Positions 7,170 through 9,011 of a DNA stretch of 9,011 nt are shown here, piece after piece (position 1 is the stretch's first letter; the number at the start of each line of letters is the position of its first letter). Location: the NCBI GenBank assembly GCA_964403185.1, contig CAYOFK010000127.1, positions 1-9,011 of the forward strand, in the 5' to 3' direction. The stretch comes from CAYOFK01 sp964403185 (lineage in GTDB: Bacteria > Bacteroidota > Bacteroidia > Bacteroidales > VadinHA17). The translations under genes were made by a program, and so were the position numbers. The notes beneath the pieces are model-generated. The model ran no database searches. It had not been told where the DNA came from and saw only the letters and a list, made by a program, of their open reading frames with translations.

Positions 7170-8444
7170 ATGAAATCAAGAGCCGTGAGGATGTATGGTA
7201 AGGAAGATCTGAGACTTGAAACCTTTGATCTGCCTGATCTGAAAGAAAATGAGATTCTCGCGAAAGTGGTCTCCGACAGCATCTGCATGTCGTCTTTTAA
7301 GGCAGCCCATCTGGGTACAAAACACAAGCGCATACCTGAAAATGTGGGCCGGGAGCCCACTATCATAGGCCATGAATTTTGTGGAGAGATCATTGAAGTT
7401 GGAAAAAAATGGCAGGCAAAATTCAGTGAAGACCAGAAATTTTCCATTCAGCCTGCCCTGAACTATAAGGGGAGCCTTGATGCACCCGGTTATTCCTACA
7501 GATGGATAGGAGGGAATGCCACGTATGTGATCATACCCAACGAGGTGATGGAAATGGACTGCCTGCTGGAATATACGGGACCGGGATATTACCCTGCATC
7601 ACTCGCCGAGCCATTAAGCTGTGTAATCGGCGCTTTCCACGCAAACTACCACACCACCCCCGGGTCGTATATACACCATATGGATATTCTTGAGGGTGGC
7701 ACCATGGCCATACTGGCAGGTGTGGGCCCCATGGGACTGGCTGCCATAAATTACGCCTTGTCCAGGGACAGACGGCCCGCAAAGCTTGTAGTTACCGATA
7801 TTGATGAGGACCGGATCAAACGGGCCGGCGACCTGTACTCTTCTGAATATGCAAAGACCAGAGATGTGGAACTTGTGTATTTGAATACCTCCGCATTTGA
7901 AGATCCGGTAAAGACTTTGATGGTTCTGACCAACGGAAAAGGCTTTTCAGACGTTTTTGTGTTTGCTCCGGTTCCTCAGGTGATTGAGCAGGGAGATGCC
8001 ATCCTGGCACGGGACGGCTGCCTGAATTTTTTTTCAGGCCCCACAGACCCCGGCTTTTCAGCCAGGTTCAATTTCTATAATGTGCACTATAACAGCACAC
8101 ATATTGCCGGCACTAGCGGCGGCAATAATGACGATATGAAAGAAGCCCTGGACCTTATGTCAAAAGGACTTGACCCTTCAGGACTGGTAACGCATATAGG
8201 TGGACTGGATGCAGTGATTGACACCACTCTGAGATTGCCTGAAATCCCTGGTGGAAAGAAGCTTATTTATACCCATATTGAAATGCCGCTTACAGCAATC
8301 ACTGATTTTGAAACCATGGGTGAGAAAGATCCGGTTTTCAAAGAACTCGCAAGAATTACACACAACCATCATGGCCTGTGGTCGGTGGAAGCGGAAACTT
8401 ATTTGTTAAAACACAAAGGAGGACGCCAACACCAAGACTCCTGA
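7170..8444 (+). CDS. L-sorbose-1-phosphate reductase (SorE)-like zinc medium-chain dehydrogenase
   Basis: 424 residues, cytoplasmic, with length close to SorE (about 410). Catalytic zinc region: Cys39 in SICMSSFK, Gly67-His68-Glu69 in IIGHEF, and Glu147 in SLAEPLSC. The four-Cys structural zinc loop of many alcohol dehydrogenases is absent. The Rossmann loop is AGVGPMG (183-189), with Asp210 in VVTDIDEDRI. Features I recall as SorE-specific are present: FHANYHTT (156-163), DGCLNFFSGPTD (282-293), FNFYNVHYNSTHIAGTSGG (300-318), VTHIGGLDAV and IPGGKKLIY. In Klebsiella, SorE reduces L-sorbose 1-phosphate to D-glucitol 6-phosphate, which SorD then turns into fructose 6-phosphate. A SorD-like gene lies upstream on the same strand, which supports the call, although the exact substrate here is unknown. 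The last residues (HKGGRQHQDS) are polar and may be recently altered. Confidence 0.85.
   Translation: MKSRAVRMYGKEDLRLETFDLPDLKENEILAKVVSDSICMSSFKAAHLGTKHKRIPENVGREPTIIGHEFCGEIIEVGKKWQAKFSEDQKFSIQPALNYKGSLDAPGYSYRWIGGNATYVIIPNEVMEMDCLLEYTGPGYYPASLAEPLSCVIGAFHANYHTTPGSYIHHMDILEGGTMAILAGVGPMGLAAINYALSRDRRPAKLVVTDIDEDRIKRAGDLYSSEYAKTRDVELVYLNTSAFEDPVKTLMVLTNGKGFSDVFVFAPVPQVIEQGDAILARDGCLNFFSGPTDPGFSARFNFYNVHYNSTHIAGTSGGNNDDMKEALDLMSKGLDPSGLVTHIGGLDAVIDTTLRLPEIPGGKKLIYTHIEMPLTAITDFETMGEKDPVFKELARITHNHHGLWSVEAETYLLKHKGGRQHQDS
8415..8423 (+). promoter_or_regulatory. Orphan Shine-Dalgarno-like AAAGGAGGA at the end of the SorE-like gene
   Basis: AAAGGAGGA sits inside the last codons of the SorE-like gene, where a coupled downstream gene would have its ribosome binding site. 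No ATG, GTG or TTG follows at 4-12 bases. It could be chance (Lys-Gly-Gly codons) or a trace of a lost gene. Confidence 0.25.
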
Positions 8445-8503
8445 AAGAGAAGGTAGTGGTTGGTATTGTTATGGTTTTGGTACTTTGATGTTTTTTCCAT
8501 TCT

Positions 8504-8586
8504 ATCCCTGCGGGATGTATTTAAATCGTACCTGCCACCCCCAGGCATTGAAATGCCTGTCTATTTCCTTTCAGTCCCTCCGGGAC
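8504..8586. repeat. REP-like element of three palindromes
   Basis: Three perfect inverted repeats lie in 83 bases: ATCCC-TGC-GGGAT (8504-8516), CAGGCAT-TGAA-ATGCCTG (8542-8559) and GTCCC-TCC-GGGAC (8574-8586). The outer two share the form TCCCT-N-CGGGA, and the middle one contains GGCATTGAAATGCC. I recall this trio as a common intergenic repeat in Bacteroidota draft genomes, possibly spread by REP-associated transposases. That identity is from memory and untested. Only one copy of the whole unit is in the window. Confidence 0.6.
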
Positions 8587-8655
8587 CGGGCCGGACGTAA
8601 TAATTGAACCTGTGGATCATGTTAGCCCCGCCTCCGACACGTAGATGGTGGGTCA

Positions 8656-8712
8656 AGGAGGAACCTGTGAGCTATTCGGTTTTTCATGACAGCCGGGATC
8701 CCGGTTCCGCCT
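8656..8712. repeat. Imperfect inverted repeat enclosing a 12-base palindrome
   Basis: AGGAGGAACC (8656-8665) pairs with GGTTCCGCCT (8703-8712) with one mismatch. The enclosed stretch contains the perfect palindrome CCGGGATCCCGG (8693-8704), which overlaps the right arm, so the two pairings compete. The role is unknown; it may be another REP-like unit. Confidence 0.35.
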
Positions 8713-8726
8713 GCTTGCCAGGGGCC

Positions 8727-8766
8727 AGCCGCTAAGCGCTTCCAAAGCGCTAAGCGGCTTTCTTTT
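8727..8766 (+). terminator. Rho-independent terminator-like hairpin
   Basis: Arms AGCCGCTAAGCGCTT (8727-8741) and AAGCGCTAAGCGGCT (8745-8759) form a 15-base-pair stem with a single A-A mismatch and a CCA loop. The stem is followed by TTTCTTTT on the + strand. No T-run flanks it on the other strand, so it points to termination of rightward transcription. It lies about 280 bases after the SorE-like stop, which is far for that gene, so readthrough of the repeat region or a lost gene must be assumed. Confidence 0.7.
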
Positions 8767-8922
8767 AAAATTTGGATTCTTAAATAAATTAACATTGTTG
8801 CCATGGAAACAGTAAATCAGGAACCTTGAGGAAACTTCTCAAGTGCGGAAAAATCGAGTAGGTCTTGTTATTTGCTGAAGAAGTCCAGCAGAACCGCAGA
8901 CATTTCAACGGTCCCTCCCATT

Positions 8923-8939
8923 CAACCACTTCGCGGTTG
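8923..8939. repeat. Short hairpin CAACC...GGTTG
   Basis: CAACC (8923-8927) and GGTTG (8935-8939) form a 5-base-pair stem, with a possible inner C-G pair across an A-C mismatch. TTTT follows. It is either a weak terminator or a repeat unit. Confidence 0.35.
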
Positions 8940-8994
8940 TTTTACCCCACTACTGCAAAGGATTGAACCTGAGTTTGATTGCTGGCTGAGTCAA

Positions 8995-9007
8995 GCTCCA
9001 ACGGAGC
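8995..9007. repeat. GCTCC-AAC-GGAGC palindrome at the right edge
   Basis: A perfect 5-base-pair stem with loop AAC, followed by GAAA and cut by the window edge. The layout GCTCC-N-GGAGCGAAA resembles a repeat I recall between genes in Bacteroidota, so a second repeat family may begin here. Confidence 0.4.
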
Positions 9008-9011
9008 GAAA

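Larger units (their letters stand above)
8445..9011. other. Non-coding intergenic region rich in palindromes
   Basis: I find no credible gene on either strand in these 567 bases. The content is a three-hairpin repeat (8504-8586), a structured stretch (8656-8712), a strong terminator-like hairpin (8727-8766) and two further short hairpins (8923-8939, 8995-9007). It resembles the palindrome clusters that collect between operons in environmental Bacteroidota genomes. It probably ends the transcription unit running from the left. Confidence 0.6.

Noticed and set aside
8428..8607. Open frame of 59 codons through the repeat region
   Set aside because: It has no start codon near the orphan Shine-Dalgarno, and most of it translates the three palindromes, a known source of false genes.
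8606..8669. Direct repeat GAACCTGTG (8606-8614 and 8661-8669)
   Set aside because: Nine bases, two copies, no transposon-like gene between them. It is too short to call an insertion or attachment site.
8622..8804. 60-residue minus-strand frame
   Set aside because: It runs through the terminator hairpin and palindromes, has no ribosome binding site and no recognisable protein features.

Overview
The window most likely comes from a member of the Bacteroidota (Bacteroidetes) or a close relative. The grounds are a DUF5706/PycTM-type membrane protein, a fused alpha/beta E1 dehydrogenase, a pair of secreted CotH-like proteins with A-rich leaders, and intergenic palindromes of the TCCCT-N-CGGGA kind. 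This is a judgement from sequence style; no database search was possible. All supported genes lie on the + strand, and gaps between them are mostly short.

Layout. (1) 1-1484: the 3' part of a fused alpha/beta thiamine-diphosphate E1 2-oxoacid dehydrogenase, open at the left edge. (2) 1677-2273: a stand-alone three-helix DUF5706/PycTM-type membrane protein, with no nucleotide cyclase beside it. (3) 2290-2406: a 38-codon stub carrying only the first motif of a NagD-type HAD phosphatase. (4) 2448-3692: a PHP-fold putative metallohydrolase. (5) 3705-4892: a sorbitol-6-phosphate 2-dehydrogenase (SrlD/SorD)-like SDR with an unusual N-terminal extension of about 125 residues. (6) 4913-6010 and 6046-7161: tandem paralogous secreted proteins with a CotH/HipA-like kinase-fold signature. 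(7) 7170-8444: an L-sorbose-1-phosphate reductase (SorE)-like medium-chain dehydrogenase. (8) 8445-9011: non-coding DNA rich in palindromes, with one strong terminator-like hairpin.

How the genes may work together. In the known enterobacterial L-sorbose route, SorE reduces L-sorbose 1-phosphate to D-glucitol 6-phosphate and SorD oxidises that to fructose 6-phosphate. Relatives of both enzymes occur here on the same strand, so interconversion of a ketose phosphate and a polyol phosphate is the best guess. The E1 dehydrogenase, PHP protein and former HAD phosphatase are not part of the classical sorbose operon. No transporter, kinase, E2 or E3 gene is visible, so substrate and pathway remain open. 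The CotH-like pair sits between sorD-like and sorE-like, looks more AT-rich and lacks Shine-Dalgarno motifs, as if it were a separate module. The most unusual items are this CotH-like pair, the PycTM-like protein without a cyclase, the HAD stub, and the SDR extension.
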